From positions 62,001 through 126,000 of the forward strand of contig NZ_BMXG01000007.1 in the NCBI RefSeq assembly GCF_014651635.1: DNA of 64,000 nucleotides, written 5' to 3'. The translations under genes were made by a program, and so were the position numbers. Within the stretch, counting starts at the first letter, position 1. Every line of letters begins with the position of its first letter. The notes under the pieces were generated by a model that saw only the letters and a list, made by a program, of their open reading frames with translations, was not told where the DNA came from and did not search any database. The DNA comes from Cerasicoccus arenae (GTDB lineage: Bacteria > Verrucomicrobiota > Verrucomicrobiia > Opitutales > Cerasicoccaceae). This document shows positions 35,529-43,794 of this stretch, piece by piece.

Positions 35529-36890
35529 TTGCCAAGGGGAGCCCTTCAGCACTTCCCTATTCGCGTGAAAAACAAGCGTACTATCAGGATTGGACTCCTC
35601 GGTTTCGGCACAGTCGGCCAAGGTGTTTGGAAGCATCTACAGGCTGATCAAACGGCTCTCGAATACCGCCTCGGTGCTAAGCTCGAGCTCGTCCGTGCTG
35701 CTGCCCGTGACCTTACCAAGTCTAGAGCCGTCCAGCCCCGCCCTGACCAACTAACGGACGACCCATTCTCCATCGTGGATGATCCCAACATCGACATCGT
35801 CTGCGAGCTTATTGGCGGAACAACTTTAGCCCGGGAACTAACACTGCGCGCATTGAAAAATGGCAAGACGGTCGTTACGGCTAACAAGGCCCTCATCTCA
35901 GAGTTCGGAGAGGAAATCTTCGCCGTCGCACGTGAGTCCAATACGCATTACTTTTTCGAAGCCAGCGTCGCGGGCGGTATACCGATTATCAAAACGCTAC
36001 GCGAAGGCCTCGTTGCCAACCGTTTTCCGCAAATTTATGGTATTCTCAATGGTACCTCGAACTACATCCTCACGCGGATGGAACGCGAAGGCCTCAGCTT
36101 CGAAGACACCCTTAACGACGCCCGCGCCCTCGGCTACGTAGAGGCCGACGAAAGCCTTGATCTTGATGGGTGGGACGCTGCGCACAAGGCAGTCATTCTC
36201 GCCTACCTAGCCCATGGTAAATGGGTGAAGCTCGATGACATGGTAGTGGAGGGCATTCGTGACATCACCACCGGAGACATCGCCTACGCCAAGGAACTCG
36301 GTTATAAAATCAAGCTCCTCGCCGTCATCCGCCGAGACTTCACCCAAAATACGGTCTCCGTCCGCCTACATCCGGCACTCATCGCCAAACAGGAACTCAT
36401 TGCGCAGGTCGACGAAGTCTTTAATGGCATCAGCCTCACAGGCGATGTTGTCGGCACGACAATCCTTGTTGGTCGTGGTGCCGGACAGGATGCCACCGCG
36501 AGCGCCGTCATCAGCGACATCGCCGACGCCGTCGCCGCCCTTCTCGGTGCCCCCCCCCCCATCATCTCTGAGGAAGACGTGGACATCTATCGTGCTTTAG
36601 CGGACGAAGTGCAACTCGCCGGCCCCGAGTCATTAGTGTGCCCTTACTACATACGGCTACGCGTCAAGGATGAGCCCGGCGTACTCGCCCGCGTCGCTCA
36701 AGTCTTTGCCGACCACGGCGTTTCTGTGGCCACAATGATCCAGCAGGAAGAAATCAACTCCGCCAGCGCCCGTATCATTTTCACCACACATGCCGTGAGT
36801 GAAGCCAGCCTTGATCAGTCCCTTGGGCTCGTCGCCGAGCTGCCATTCTGCCTTGAAACACCCTTTCGCCTGCGGGTTTTTAAGCCGTAG
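35529..36890 (+). CDS. hom: Homoserine dehydrogenase with ACT domain
   Basis: Reduces aspartate semialdehyde to homoserine for threonine and methionine synthesis. The product has the NAD(P)-binding motif IGLLGFGTVGQGVW, TANKALIS, the signature FEASVAGGIPIIKTLREGL, and catalytic-region blocks NGTSNYILTRM and ADESLDLDGWDAAHK. A C-terminal ACT domain (IRLRVKDEPGVLARVAQVF) points to feedback control, usually by threonine. No ATG precedes the domain. TTG at 35529 (453 aa, AAGGA 14 bases upstream) and GTG at 35565 (441 aa) are both possible. A C11 tract (36550-36560) encodes three prolines just before the regulatory domain. Aspartokinase and thrC are not nearby. Confidence 0.94.
   Translation: MPRGALQHFPIRVKNKRTIRIGLLGFGTVGQGVWKHLQADQTALEYRLGAKLELVRAAARDLTKSRAVQPRPDQLTDDPFSIVDDPNIDIVCELIGGTTLARELTLRALKNGKTVVTANKALISEFGEEIFAVARESNTHYFFEASVAGGIPIIKTLREGLVANRFPQIYGILNGTSNYILTRMEREGLSFEDTLNDARALGYVEADESLDLDGWDAAHKAVILAYLAHGKWVKLDDMVVEGIRDITTGDIAYAKELGYKIKLLAVIRRDFTQNTVSVRLHPALIAKQELIAQVDEVFNGISLTGDVVGTTILVGRGAGQDATASAVISDIADAVAALLGAPPPIISEEDVDIYRALADEVQLAGPESLVCPYYIRLRVKDEPGVLARVAQVFADHGVSVATMIQQEEINSASARIIFTTHAVSEASLDQSLGLVAELPFCLETPFRLRVFKP
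36550..36560 (+). repeat. C11 homopolymer inside hom
   Basis: Eleven C encode part of Ala-Pro-Pro-Pro in the linker between the catalytic and ACT domains of homoserine dehydrogenase. A slip here would cut off the regulatory domain while leaving the catalytic part. Confidence 0.9.
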
Positions 36891-36947
36891 AACTTCAGTG
36901 TTTTCTCGCTCAATTTCACCGATGCTGCTCAAGAGACAAGGAGTGCC

Positions 36948-37928
36948 CTACTTCGACCATTCCAGCATGCGCTTGATGGGAGCATAAGCCTGCTGACGGA
37001 CGCCTTCGTCCATGGTGATTTTAGGCGTCATGTCCCGCAGGCAATTGCGTAGCTTCTCCACGGTATTCATCTTCATGTAGCGGCAGTCGTTACAGGCACA
37101 ATTGTCCGTCGGGCCAGCAACAAACGTCTTCTCGGGAATTTCCCGTTGGAGCCGATGAATCATACCAGTCTCGGTGACGACGATGATCGTGTCCGACGGG
37201 TGGCTACGACAGAAGCCGACCATTTTCTCAGTCGAGCAGACTTCGTCGGCCATATCGCGGACAGCTTCCACGCATTCCGGATGAGCGACCACTGGTGCAC
37301 CCGGAAAAGCCATTTTCACTTTCTCGATTGCGCGAACTGAGAATAGGACATGTGCGTAACAACTCCCTGGCCACAACTGCATTGGGCGGTCTAGTTGCTT
37401 GCTAACCCAATTGCCTAGATTTTGGTCGGGCACGAATAAAATTTGCCGGTCTGCGGGGATGCGCTCTGCGATTTTAACCGCATTTCCACTGGTGCAAATA
37501 ACGTCGCTGAGCGCCTTGACGCCTGCCGAGCAATTAATGTAGGCCACCGTATAAAGGCCGGGATTGGCATCCTGATAAGCCTTCAGTTTTTCGGGGGGGC
37601 AACTGTCCGATAGCGAGCAACCAGCATTAAGTTCAGGCAGCAAAACCGTCTTACTCGGGTTAACGATCTTCGCGGTTTCGGCCATGAAATGCACCCCGCA
37701 GAACACAATCACATCGGCATCTGTCGCTTCCGCCTTGTAGGCCAAGCCCAAGGAGTCACCAACGAAGTCTGCAACCTGCTGGATCGGATCGATCTGGTAA
37801 TTGTGTGCAAGGATGACGGCATTGCGCTGTTTTTTCAATTCGAGGATCTCCTCCTGCAATGCGGTCAGCGGCGCTTCGCCACCTACGCGGGGCGCAAACA
37901 CCATCGGTTCGTAATCAAGGACTGCCAT
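36948..37928 (-). CDS. nadA: Quinolinate synthase NadA
   Basis: NadA condenses iminoaspartate with dihydroxyacetone phosphate to quinolinate in de novo NAD synthesis, using a [4Fe-4S] cluster. From the ATG at 37928 it is 326 aa. Conserved blocks are ILAHNYQIDPIQQVADFVGDSL, VFCGVHFMAETAKI, LLPELNAGCSLSDSC, CTSGNAVKI, HPECVEAVRDMAD and the C-terminal CACNDCRYMKMNT. Together these supply the three cluster cysteines. A TTG-initiated extension from 37967 is possible but not conserved. nadB and nadC are not in the window. A G7 tract on the plus strand (37593-37599) encodes CPPEK here. Confidence 0.95.
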   Translation of the reverse strand: MAVLDYEPMVFAPRVGGEAPLTALQEEILELKKQRNAVILAHNYQIDPIQQVADFVGDSLGLAYKAEATDADVIVFCGVHFMAETAKIVNPSKTVLLPELNAGCSLSDSCPPEKLKAYQDANPGLYTVAYINCSAGVKALSDVICTSGNAVKIAERIPADRQILFVPDQNLGNWVSKQLDRPMQLWPGSCYAHVLFSVRAIEKVKMAFPGAPVVAHPECVEAVRDMADEVCSTEKMVGFCRSHPSDTIIVVTETGMIHRLQREIPEKTFVAGPTDNCACNDCRYMKMNTVEKLRNCLRDMTPKITMDEGVRQQAYAPIKRMLEWSK

Positions 37929-38023
37929 GTTGCGGACAAACTGTTTGAATTGGCGCCGGTTTGTCAAACGCAGGCTTAAACTCGTTTCATTGGCACCCTG
38001 CTACTACTTGGAAATAATTGACG

Positions 38024-39367
38024 TCAAGGCTGACTGGTAGCAACACGCTGCACAGAATCCAAATAACGCGCCACGCGGTCTTCAGGGCGAATCGATTGAG
38101 CGCGACGAAGCGCTTCAACCGCTGCTGACCATTGTGACTGTTTCACGTAAAGTCTCGCTAGCTCCAACCAGGCATCAGCGGCTACATCGTCCAACTCAGT
38201 CGCACGTTCCAAAATCAGTTGTGCCTCGGCAAAGTGGTCTAACTCCAATTGTGCAGAACCAAGCAAAAGTAGCGTCTGACCGTTAAGCGGATCGCGCGTA
38301 GATGCCTCGGTCAACAAGCGGGCAGCGGACGCAACCTGCCCCGACATTAGCTTAAGACGGCCTTGCAAGCGAAGTAATTGGCTCATCGCCTCACCGGAAA
38401 TCGCATCACCATATTGCTGATAAACAACCGCTAGCAAAGCCTCTGTCTCGTCAACGTTACTCCGTTGTGCGAGCATTTCCGCAGCTTCAAGTAATTGCTC
38501 GATCGTGGGCTTCTGCTGATGCCGCATCGATTCCAGAAAGGACTGTGTTGCCCGGTGCGGTAGCCCCAACGCCAAGTAGGCCCGCCCCAACTGCAAAAGA
38601 GCCTGAGCGTCAGCCTTGTTTTGTCGGCGAAGTAATTCAAGGTGGGCTGCAGCATTTTCCCAATCCAGCATGGCCACGCAGGCATTGACCGCTACGCGAC
38701 GCGCCTCAACGTGCTCAGGGTGACGGCTCAAGTAACGTTCCGCCACAGACAGCGCCTCTGCTGCACGCGAAAGCTGGATGAGGCATTGCGCACGCCCAAG
38801 TTGCCAGTCCGCATTTTCCGGATTGAGAAAAACAGCCTGCGCGTAGCCTGTGAGAGCGGCGGAGTAATCGCTGTCCTGATAATGACAAAAAGCCAGCGCT
38901 CCAAGTGTTGTCGGGGCGTTATCCCCTCGCTCAATGGCTTCACGCAGCGCCGGAATTGCCTCAATGATACGACCTTCCTGAGTCAGCATTAGGCCGAGAT
39001 TGCGAGAGGCACGGACAAAGCCCGGCTGCTTGGCCAAGGCCCGGCGATAAGCGTTTTCTGCTGAGTTGGTGTCACCTGCCTGTAGATAAAGATTGCCCAA
39101 CGTGTAGTCGAAAGCGGCGCTAGAATCCTGTGTCGTTGCATCCTTCAGACGGCGAGCCGCCTCCACGATTTGGCCGTTCTCCATCAGTGGCACGATAGAC
39201 TGGAGGGCCTGCTGCTCGGCTGAGGTCACACTGGGCTCTCTTGGTCCATCGAAGCCATAGCTACCCAAAAAACGCGCTTGGAACCCCGGGCTGGACCACG
39301 ATAGCGAATCCAACGCAAACGCAAAGGGTGTAACGAGCAGGGTCAAAATAGTGAGAATGCGGTACAT
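38024..39367 (-). CDS. Exported TPR protein of the TonB2-like operon
   Basis: A 447-aa protein with a signal peptide (ILTILTLLVTPFAFA) and a chain of about ten tetratricopeptide repeats. Clear ones are FDYTLGNLYLQAGDTNSAENAYRRAL, APTTLGALAFCHYQDSDYSAAL and AWLELARLYVKQSQWSAAVEALRRA (each quoted in part of a 34-residue unit). In Vibrio tonB2 operons a TPR gene occupies the same last position after tonB2, so it is likely a periplasmic partner of the TonB machine. It starts 3 bp after tonB and closes the operon. Confidence 0.85.
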   Translation of the reverse strand: MYRILTILTLLVTPFAFALDSLSWSSPGFQARFLGSYGFDGPREPSVTSAEQQALQSIVPLMENGQIVEAARRLKDATTQDSSAAFDYTLGNLYLQAGDTNSAENAYRRALAKQPGFVRASRNLGLMLTQEGRIIEAIPALREAIERGDNAPTTLGALAFCHYQDSDYSAALTGYAQAVFLNPENADWQLGRAQCLIQLSRAAEALSVAERYLSRHPEHVEARRVAVNACVAMLDWENAAAHLELLRRQNKADAQALLQLGRAYLALGLPHRATQSFLESMRHQQKPTIEQLLEAAEMLAQRSNVDETEALLAVVYQQYGDAISGEAMSQLLRLQGRLKLMSGQVASAARLLTEASTRDPLNGQTLLLLGSAQLELDHFAEAQLILERATELDDVAADAWLELARLYVKQSQWSAAVEALRRAQSIRPEDRVARYLDSVQRVATSQP

Positions 39368-39370
39368 TGT

Positions 39371-40021
39371 CTAAAAAGAGATCGGGAAAATATAGGCCGT
39401 AGCGACAGGCTGGTTATTGCGCATTGGTGGCTCAAAACGGCACTTTTCGGCGAAACGACGTGCTGGCGTAATTAACCGCTCATGATCGGTGGAAAGTACC
39501 TCAAGCACACTCACATGGCCCTTGGGGCTGATGAGGATCTTTAATCGAACTTGCCCGCGTATTTCGTCGCGCAAAAGATCATAGGGCATGACGCGTGCGG
39601 GGTTGCTTATCAACTGAGGTACACGGTCAAGGTCAACGACGTCAAAAACCAACGCTTCCGCTGGACCGCTCATTTGCAAAGGAAATTGCTCAATGTCCAG
39701 CACGCCAGTAGTAACGCCTGATAATTGCAAAGTCTGGGTCGGCAACGCTTGCAACTCAATCGGTGCCCCTAATGGACGGGGGGCGGAAGCAGTGACTTCT
39801 GCGATCTCCTGAACGACCTCTTGCTCGGTCGTAAGGGGGGGGGGCGGTGGTGGTGGCAAAGTGACCGTGGAAATGGTTCGAGGGGGGGGGGCAACTGGAT
39901 CTTTGGCCAGCCAATGGCTGAGTGGCACCACCAATACGAATAAAACCGCCGTAACGAGCGCCGAGCCAGTCAACGAAACCAAACGCGAACGCCAGGACGT
40001 GAAATCGACGGCATGGCTCAT
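39371..40021 (-). CDS. tonB: TonB-family energy transducer
   Basis: TonB links the inner-membrane ExbB-ExbD motor to outer-membrane receptors. The 216-aa protein has an N-terminal anchor (about residues 14-36), a short proline-rich spacer (TLPPPPPPPLTTEQE) and a C-terminal TonB fold with IRGQVRLKILISPKGHVSVLEVLSTDHE and CRFEPPMRNNQPVATAYIFPISF-type ending (in part: RFEPPMRNNQPV). The spacer is short compared with E. coli TonB, as in TonB2-type proteins. Two G10 tracts on the plus strand (39835-39844, 39882-39891) encode prolines. Its ATG overlaps the exbD stop (ATGA). Confidence 0.9.
   Translation of the reverse strand: MSHAVDFTSWRSRLVSLTGSALVTAVLFVLVVPLSHWLAKDPVAPPPRTISTVTLPPPPPPPLTTEQEVVQEIAEVTASAPRPLGAPIELQALPTQTLQLSGVTTGVLDIEQFPLQMSGPAEALVFDVVDLDRVPQLISNPARVMPYDLLRDEIRGQVRLKILISPKGHVSVLEVLSTDHERLITPARRFAEKCRFEPPMRNNQPVATAYIFPISF
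39835..39891 (-). repeat. Two C10 (minus-strand) homopolymers in the TonB proline spacer
   Basis: Ten-base runs at 39835-39844 and 39882-39891 (G on the plus strand, C in the coding sense) both encode prolines between the TonB anchor and its periplasmic domain. A third, six-base run lies at 39778-39783. A slip in either long run would remove the functional C-terminal domain. Confidence 0.9.
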
Positions 40022-40440
40022 TGGTCAGCCTCCTGATTGGCGGCAATGCTAACTGAAGGCGCGCCAGCCAAGGTTGCTTCGTCAATCACTTTAATGAGTG
40101 TTTCTGTGGTCACTGTGCGATCCGCAATGATCACCACTGGGCGCGGGGCCGCACGGTTAAGCCGACGGACGACCATTCCCAGTTCGGAGAGCGAAATCGT
40201 GCGTTCACCGTAATGAATTTGTCCCTGGTCGGTGACAGAGAGTAAAATGTTCTGTGGTTCCAGCTCTTGGGCGCTTCGTGATGTGGGCCGCTCAATCGGC
40301 ACACCGGTTTCTTCGACGAAGACGGTCGTTACGACGAAGAAAATCAGCAGGATAAACACCATGTCAATAAGCGGTGACAGGTTGATGTCCGTGATAACGG
40401 GTGGGCGAACCCGCTGTTGACGCCGAGCACGCAAGCTCAT
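40018..40440 (-). CDS. exbD: ExbD/TolR-family motor subunit
   Basis: A 140-aa single-pass protein that forms the proton-driven stator core with ExbB. The transmembrane helix carries the essential aspartate: INLSPLIDMVFILLIFFVVTTVF (quoted in part: LSPLIDMVFILLIFF). The periplasmic part ends with an STAND-like VVIIADRTVTTETLIKVIDEA. The upstream AAGGAGG lies four bases before the ATG, a strong Shine-Dalgarno sequence within the end of exbB. It overlaps both exbB and tonB by four bases (ATGA). Confidence 0.93.
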   Translation of the reverse strand: MSLRARRQQRVRPPVITDINLSPLIDMVFILLIFFVVTTVFVEETGVPIERPTSRSAQELEPQNILLSVTDQGQIHYGERTISLSELGMVVRRLNRAAPRPVVIIADRTVTTETLIKVIDEATLAGAPSVSIAANQEADQ

Positions 40441-41024
40441 GCTGCCTCCTTTCGCATCGGGCGTAGGCCAATGCTCTCAACGTGGGTGATCGCGGCGGCC
40501 CATTCATCACGGCGACGGCGCAGCGCGTAGAGTGCCATGTAGGCGGGAATGGCGATGATTAAGCCCGTCTGCGTACTGATAAGTGCCTCATAGAGGCCGG
40601 ACGCTGCACCTTCGGCTAGCGGGCCGTGCTCCGTTGAAAGCCCCCGAAATGTCGCCAGTAAGCCTGTCACCGTCCCCAGAAGTCCGGTCAATGGAGCGGC
40701 GCTGGTCAAGATCGCCAGAAACGTCATTCGCCGGTCCAAACGCAGAAGCAGGCGGCGGCGGAGAACATCAAAAACGCGGGCACTGTCAGCTGGATTTGAC
40801 TGGGCGAGCGCGTCTGATAATTCAACTGGCAGGTCAGCGCTGGACAATTGGTCTTCGGTCAAGGCAAGTAATCGACCCAGAGGCCAACGGCTCGCTTCGC
40901 GCCACAGTTCGAACGCCGCATAATAGATGGCCAGAGCGAGAACCGCTAGCACTATCATCAGCCAGCCACCTCGCTCCCAAACAGGCCAAACCTGCGCATC
41001 AAACCATGAGACCAGCTCAGGCAT
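40437..41024 (-). CDS. exbB: ExbB/TolQ/MotA-family proton channel protein
   Basis: A 195-aa short ExbB. The likely start is the ATG at 41024 (MPELVSWF), overlapping the ttpC-like gene by 8 bp; an in-frame ATG at 41063 is further inside that gene. Helix 1 is GWLMIVLAVLALAIYYAAF. The conserved pore region reads APLTGLLGTVTGLLATFRGL, then EALISTQTGLIIAIPAYMALYAL. It lacks a large cytoplasmic domain, as ExbB2 does in Vibrio. Overlaps exbD (ATGA). Confidence 0.9.
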   Translation of the reverse strand: MPELVSWFDAQVWPVWERGGWLMIVLAVLALAIYYAAFELWREASRWPLGRLLALTEDQLSSADLPVELSDALAQSNPADSARVFDVLRRRLLLRLDRRMTFLAILTSAAPLTGLLGTVTGLLATFRGLSTEHGPLAEGAASGLYEALISTQTGLIIAIPAYMALYALRRRRDEWAAAITHVESIGLRPMRKEAA

Positions 41025-42387
41025 CGGCGGAATCCTTGGTTGAAGCGGCAGGCAGGCCATCAATAAAGCGAGTCGCGACGTTCTCCAAATCCGAGGTCAA
41101 GCTCTGCGCCTTGCGAGACAGCAGCGCGTGGACGATCAATGCTGGAATAGCCACCATCAGGCCAAGCTCGGTCGTGACCAGTGCCTCAGAAATACCGCCC
41201 GAAAGTGGTCGCGCGTCGCCGCTACCGTAAACGCCGATGAGTCGGAAAGTAGCAATCATCCCCGTCACAGTGCCTAACAAACCGAGTAGTGGTGAGACCG
41301 CGGCGGTCACCGCAAGCACAGCCAGCCCACGCTCCCAGTGCATTTGCCAGCGAATCACGTGCTCCAGCATGAGATCTTCGAGCACTTCCCTCGGTTGGCC
41401 GACTCGCTCCAAAGCCTCGGCGAGGAGAGATTTTGCCGGATCACGGAGCCGTGCAATCTGCTCTTTGGCTGCATCAATACGGCCATTGCTGAGGTCCTTG
41501 AATAAACTGTCCAACGCAGCATCTGATGGCATACGCACGATGCCAATCTCGACTACCTTGTAAATAAACACCGCCAAAGCTAGCACTGCCAGCGTGAGTA
41601 TGGGCCAAACCCAAACACCGCCCGAGCGCAAATGATCGGCGATGTCTTCGTGCTCTTGAGTCAAGCGAAGAGCTCGACCATTACTGGCGTCGAGAGGCAG
41701 GGTTGCGGGTTGGCCAGCCATGGCGTGCTCAAGTTGCTCATGCTCACCTTCGTTGGTGAAAGGCGTCAGATGTGGGGATAGCCCCTCTTCATCAATGACA
41801 AAGCCGGATTCATTCGTCCATTCATTGGAGAAGTAAGCCATCGGCCCCCAAAGTAAAAACTGCCCACTGAGTAGCTCACCACTTGGCCCGACCGCTTCGC
41901 CAGGAATGACACGCCCAGCCAACGATTCCCGCAGACGTTCCATCCCATAGTCAACGAGATCACGCGCCTGCTCAGCAGTCAGGTCGCCAGCAGCGGAGGC
42001 ATCACCAAAGCGTTTCTGGTAATCCGCCATTTCGATTGAATGAAGATTCGATTCGAGATAAATCCGATAGTCCACAAGTGCGGCCTGAAAAGCGCCATAC
42101 TTCTGCTCCAACTCAGCCAACTGACGGCGGCGTTGCTCATAGTCAGCCCCTTGCTGGCCAGCGGTCAGCTTCAGCAGTTCCCATTGGCGACGCTTTTCAC
42201 GGACGCTGGCTTCCAGCTCATTAAAGGTCTGAAGCAGCACAGCCTTCTCCTCGGCAATCGCCGTGCGTTCAGCACGGAGACGATCTAAAGAAAGCTTGAG
42301 ATCAGCCTTCGCGGAGGCTGCCAAATCATCCGCCCCGGCAAAAAGCGGTGCGAGCAGGAGAAATAAAAGGAAAAACCACGGCCTCAT
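41017..42387 (-). CDS. TtpC-like ExbB-family protein with periplasmic coiled coil
   Basis: A 456-aa protein from the ATG at 42387, which places a signal peptide (PWFFLLFLLLAPLFAGA) at the N terminus; TTG at 42417 would add ten residues. Residues about 20-130 form a coiled coil (LRAERTAIAEEKAVLLQTFNE onward). After a linker come three ExbB-type helices: VWPILTLAVLALAVFIYKVV, then AVSPLLGLLGTVTGMIATFR and ELGLMVAIPALIVHALLS. This architecture is that of TtpC, the extra ExbB-like component of Vibrio TonB2 systems that contacts outer-membrane partners. Gene order around it matches that operon. Confidence 0.88.
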   Translation of the reverse strand: MRPWFFLLFLLLAPLFAGADDLAASAKADLKLSLDRLRAERTAIAEEKAVLLQTFNELEASVREKRRQWELLKLTAGQQGADYEQRRRQLAELEQKYGAFQAALVDYRIYLESNLHSIEMADYQKRFGDASAAGDLTAEQARDLVDYGMERLRESLAGRVIPGEAVGPSGELLSGQFLLWGPMAYFSNEWTNESGFVIDEEGLSPHLTPFTNEGEHEQLEHAMAGQPATLPLDASNGRALRLTQEHEDIADHLRSGGVWVWPILTLAVLALAVFIYKVVEIGIVRMPSDAALDSLFKDLSNGRIDAAKEQIARLRDPAKSLLAEALERVGQPREVLEDLMLEHVIRWQMHWERGLAVLAVTAAVSPLLGLLGTVTGMIATFRLIGVYGSGDARPLSGGISEALVTTELGLMVAIPALIVHALLSRKAQSLTSDLENVATRFIDGLPAASTKDSADA

Positions 42388-42443
42388 GCTAGGAATAGTG
42401 AGTATCTGAAAATTCAATGGATGAAATTGATAAAAAGAGCGTG

Positions 42444-43202
42444 CTAGTCGACCGTTACTGGTGCCTCGAGATAGACGGATGGGCGCCGCCGCTCGGCAAT
42501 AGCGATCATGTCTTCAGCCAACGGAGTAAGCTCTGGTGCTGAACGGCGAATCCAGCCCGTCGGTAACGGGTCTAGATAACCGCCACGTTTCCCATCCGCT
42601 GTTAGCCAATAGCCACCTCCAAGACCAAAATAAATCTCCCGCACTTCCCAACTTTTGCCGTCGGGCAATGTGTCGAGGCCGTAATGCACCGTCACCTGAC
42701 CATTAAACTGGTCAGCTTGCATCAACAGTGTAATCCAAGCTGGAACACGCGTTAACCAAGCTTCGTTCGATGTCGCTTTCTTTTGCAACGCTGGCAGCTG
42801 ATCAAGTTCCTCGGTTAGAGCTGTCGGCCAAGCATTGACTACGGGCCAAGCCGTTGTTTCCCAATCAGGCAAGATCGCCGCGAGCTGACCAATTTCGCCT
42901 TGGATGTTTGCCTCGCGATCCGCTAGGGCTTGTGTTTTCGCGGAAGAGTCGGCAATTGCCTTCTCCACTGCAGCCATCTGCTCATCAATTTGAGCAGACT
43001 CACGCTCAAGCAGCGCGATCATGTCTTCCAAGACCATCCGGTCTTCCCGCCAATTGGCCGCTTCGGTCGAAATTAGCTTCTCCGTCCGCACCCATTCCAG
43101 TAAGGCCGCATGGGCGTCAGGCTGCTTATTCTGCGCAAGCGACAAGCTAGTTCCCGCTAGGAGAAAGCCACAGAACGCACAGAGACGTATAGAGAAAAGC
43201 AT
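42444..43202 (-). CDS. DUF3450-like periplasmic coiled-coil protein of the TonB2-like operon
   Basis: From the ATG at 43202 it is 252 aa with a signal peptide (LCAFCGFLLAGTSLSLAQ). The mature N-terminal half is a long coiled coil with heptads (MIALLERESAQIDEQMAAVEKAI). The C-terminal half has VTVHYGLDTLPDGKSWEVREIYFGLGGGYWLTADG (in part: EIYFGLGGGYWLT), which resembles the DUF3450 family found upstream of ttpC-exbB-exbD-tonB in Vibrio and Shewanella-type operons. It is the first gene of this six-gene run, 56 bp before ttpC. The next gene upstream is divergent. Confidence 0.8.
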   Translation of the reverse strand: MLFSIRLCAFCGFLLAGTSLSLAQNKQPDAHAALLEWVRTEKLISTEAANWREDRMVLEDMIALLERESAQIDEQMAAVEKAIADSSAKTQALADREANIQGEIGQLAAILPDWETTAWPVVNAWPTALTEELDQLPALQKKATSNEAWLTRVPAWITLLMQADQFNGQVTVHYGLDTLPDGKSWEVREIYFGLGGGYWLTADGKRGGYLDPLPTGWIRRSAPELTPLAEDMIAIAERRRPSVYLEAPVTVD

Positions 43203-43287
43203 CCCTGAATCTAAAGCCAGTGAACACACTCGGCGCAACGACGAAATAACATTGCTAAGGGAGCAAGGAGCCGCAGCATGGCGAAAC

Positions 43288-43794
43288 ATGCGGACTTTGC
43301 TCATCGTTTTATCGGCGCTATGTGGCCCAGCGCTGCTGGCGGAAAAAATGCCCTCTGTCGAGATCGACAGCGTGGTTTCCTATTATAAGCCCGAACAGGC
43401 TTTTAAGCGTATTGGAGAATACTTGGGTGGAGAGGAGCAAACTGGCCGTAAGATCATTCTGCGTACTCAGACCAGCCCGCGCAAAGGACTTTATTTTGTG
43501 GTGCGTATCACTGAATTTGCCGACGAACTGCCCGCTGGATGTTTTTTTGAGGTCGACCTACTGCGACCCGATAAAAAGCGACCTGTGACCAAGCGATTTG
43601 ATCTGCCAGCCAATCCAAAATCCCACCGTGAAATCTGGTTGGGATTCACAGGAGACGATCAACCCGCCAATGACGAGCCACCAGTTGCTTGGCGTGTGCG
43701 CATGCTCGGGCCCGACGGGCAAGAGCTGTCCAGCTACCAGAGCTTCTTGTGGAGCAAGCCAGCGGATGATGAATCCGCCAGCACCGAGCAATAA
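43288..43794 (+). CDS. Small exported protein of unknown function
   Basis: A 168-aa protein from the ATG at 43288, which gives a signal peptide (TLLIVLSALCGPALLA); longer in-frame starts overlap the divergent DUF3450 gene. The mature part looks like a small beta protein (GLYFVVRITEFADELPAG, WRVRMLGPDGQELSS). No family is recognised. Its end overlaps the OGG1-type glycosylase start by about 29 bp, and its promoter shares the 85-bp gap with the TonB operon. Confidence 0.7.
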   Translation: MRTLLIVLSALCGPALLAEKMPSVEIDSVVSYYKPEQAFKRIGEYLGGEEQTGRKIILRTQTSPRKGLYFVVRITEFADELPAGCFFEVDLLRPDKKRPVTKRFDLPANPKSHREIWLGFTGDDQPANDEPPVAWRVRMLGPDGQELSSYQSFLWSKPADDESASTEQ

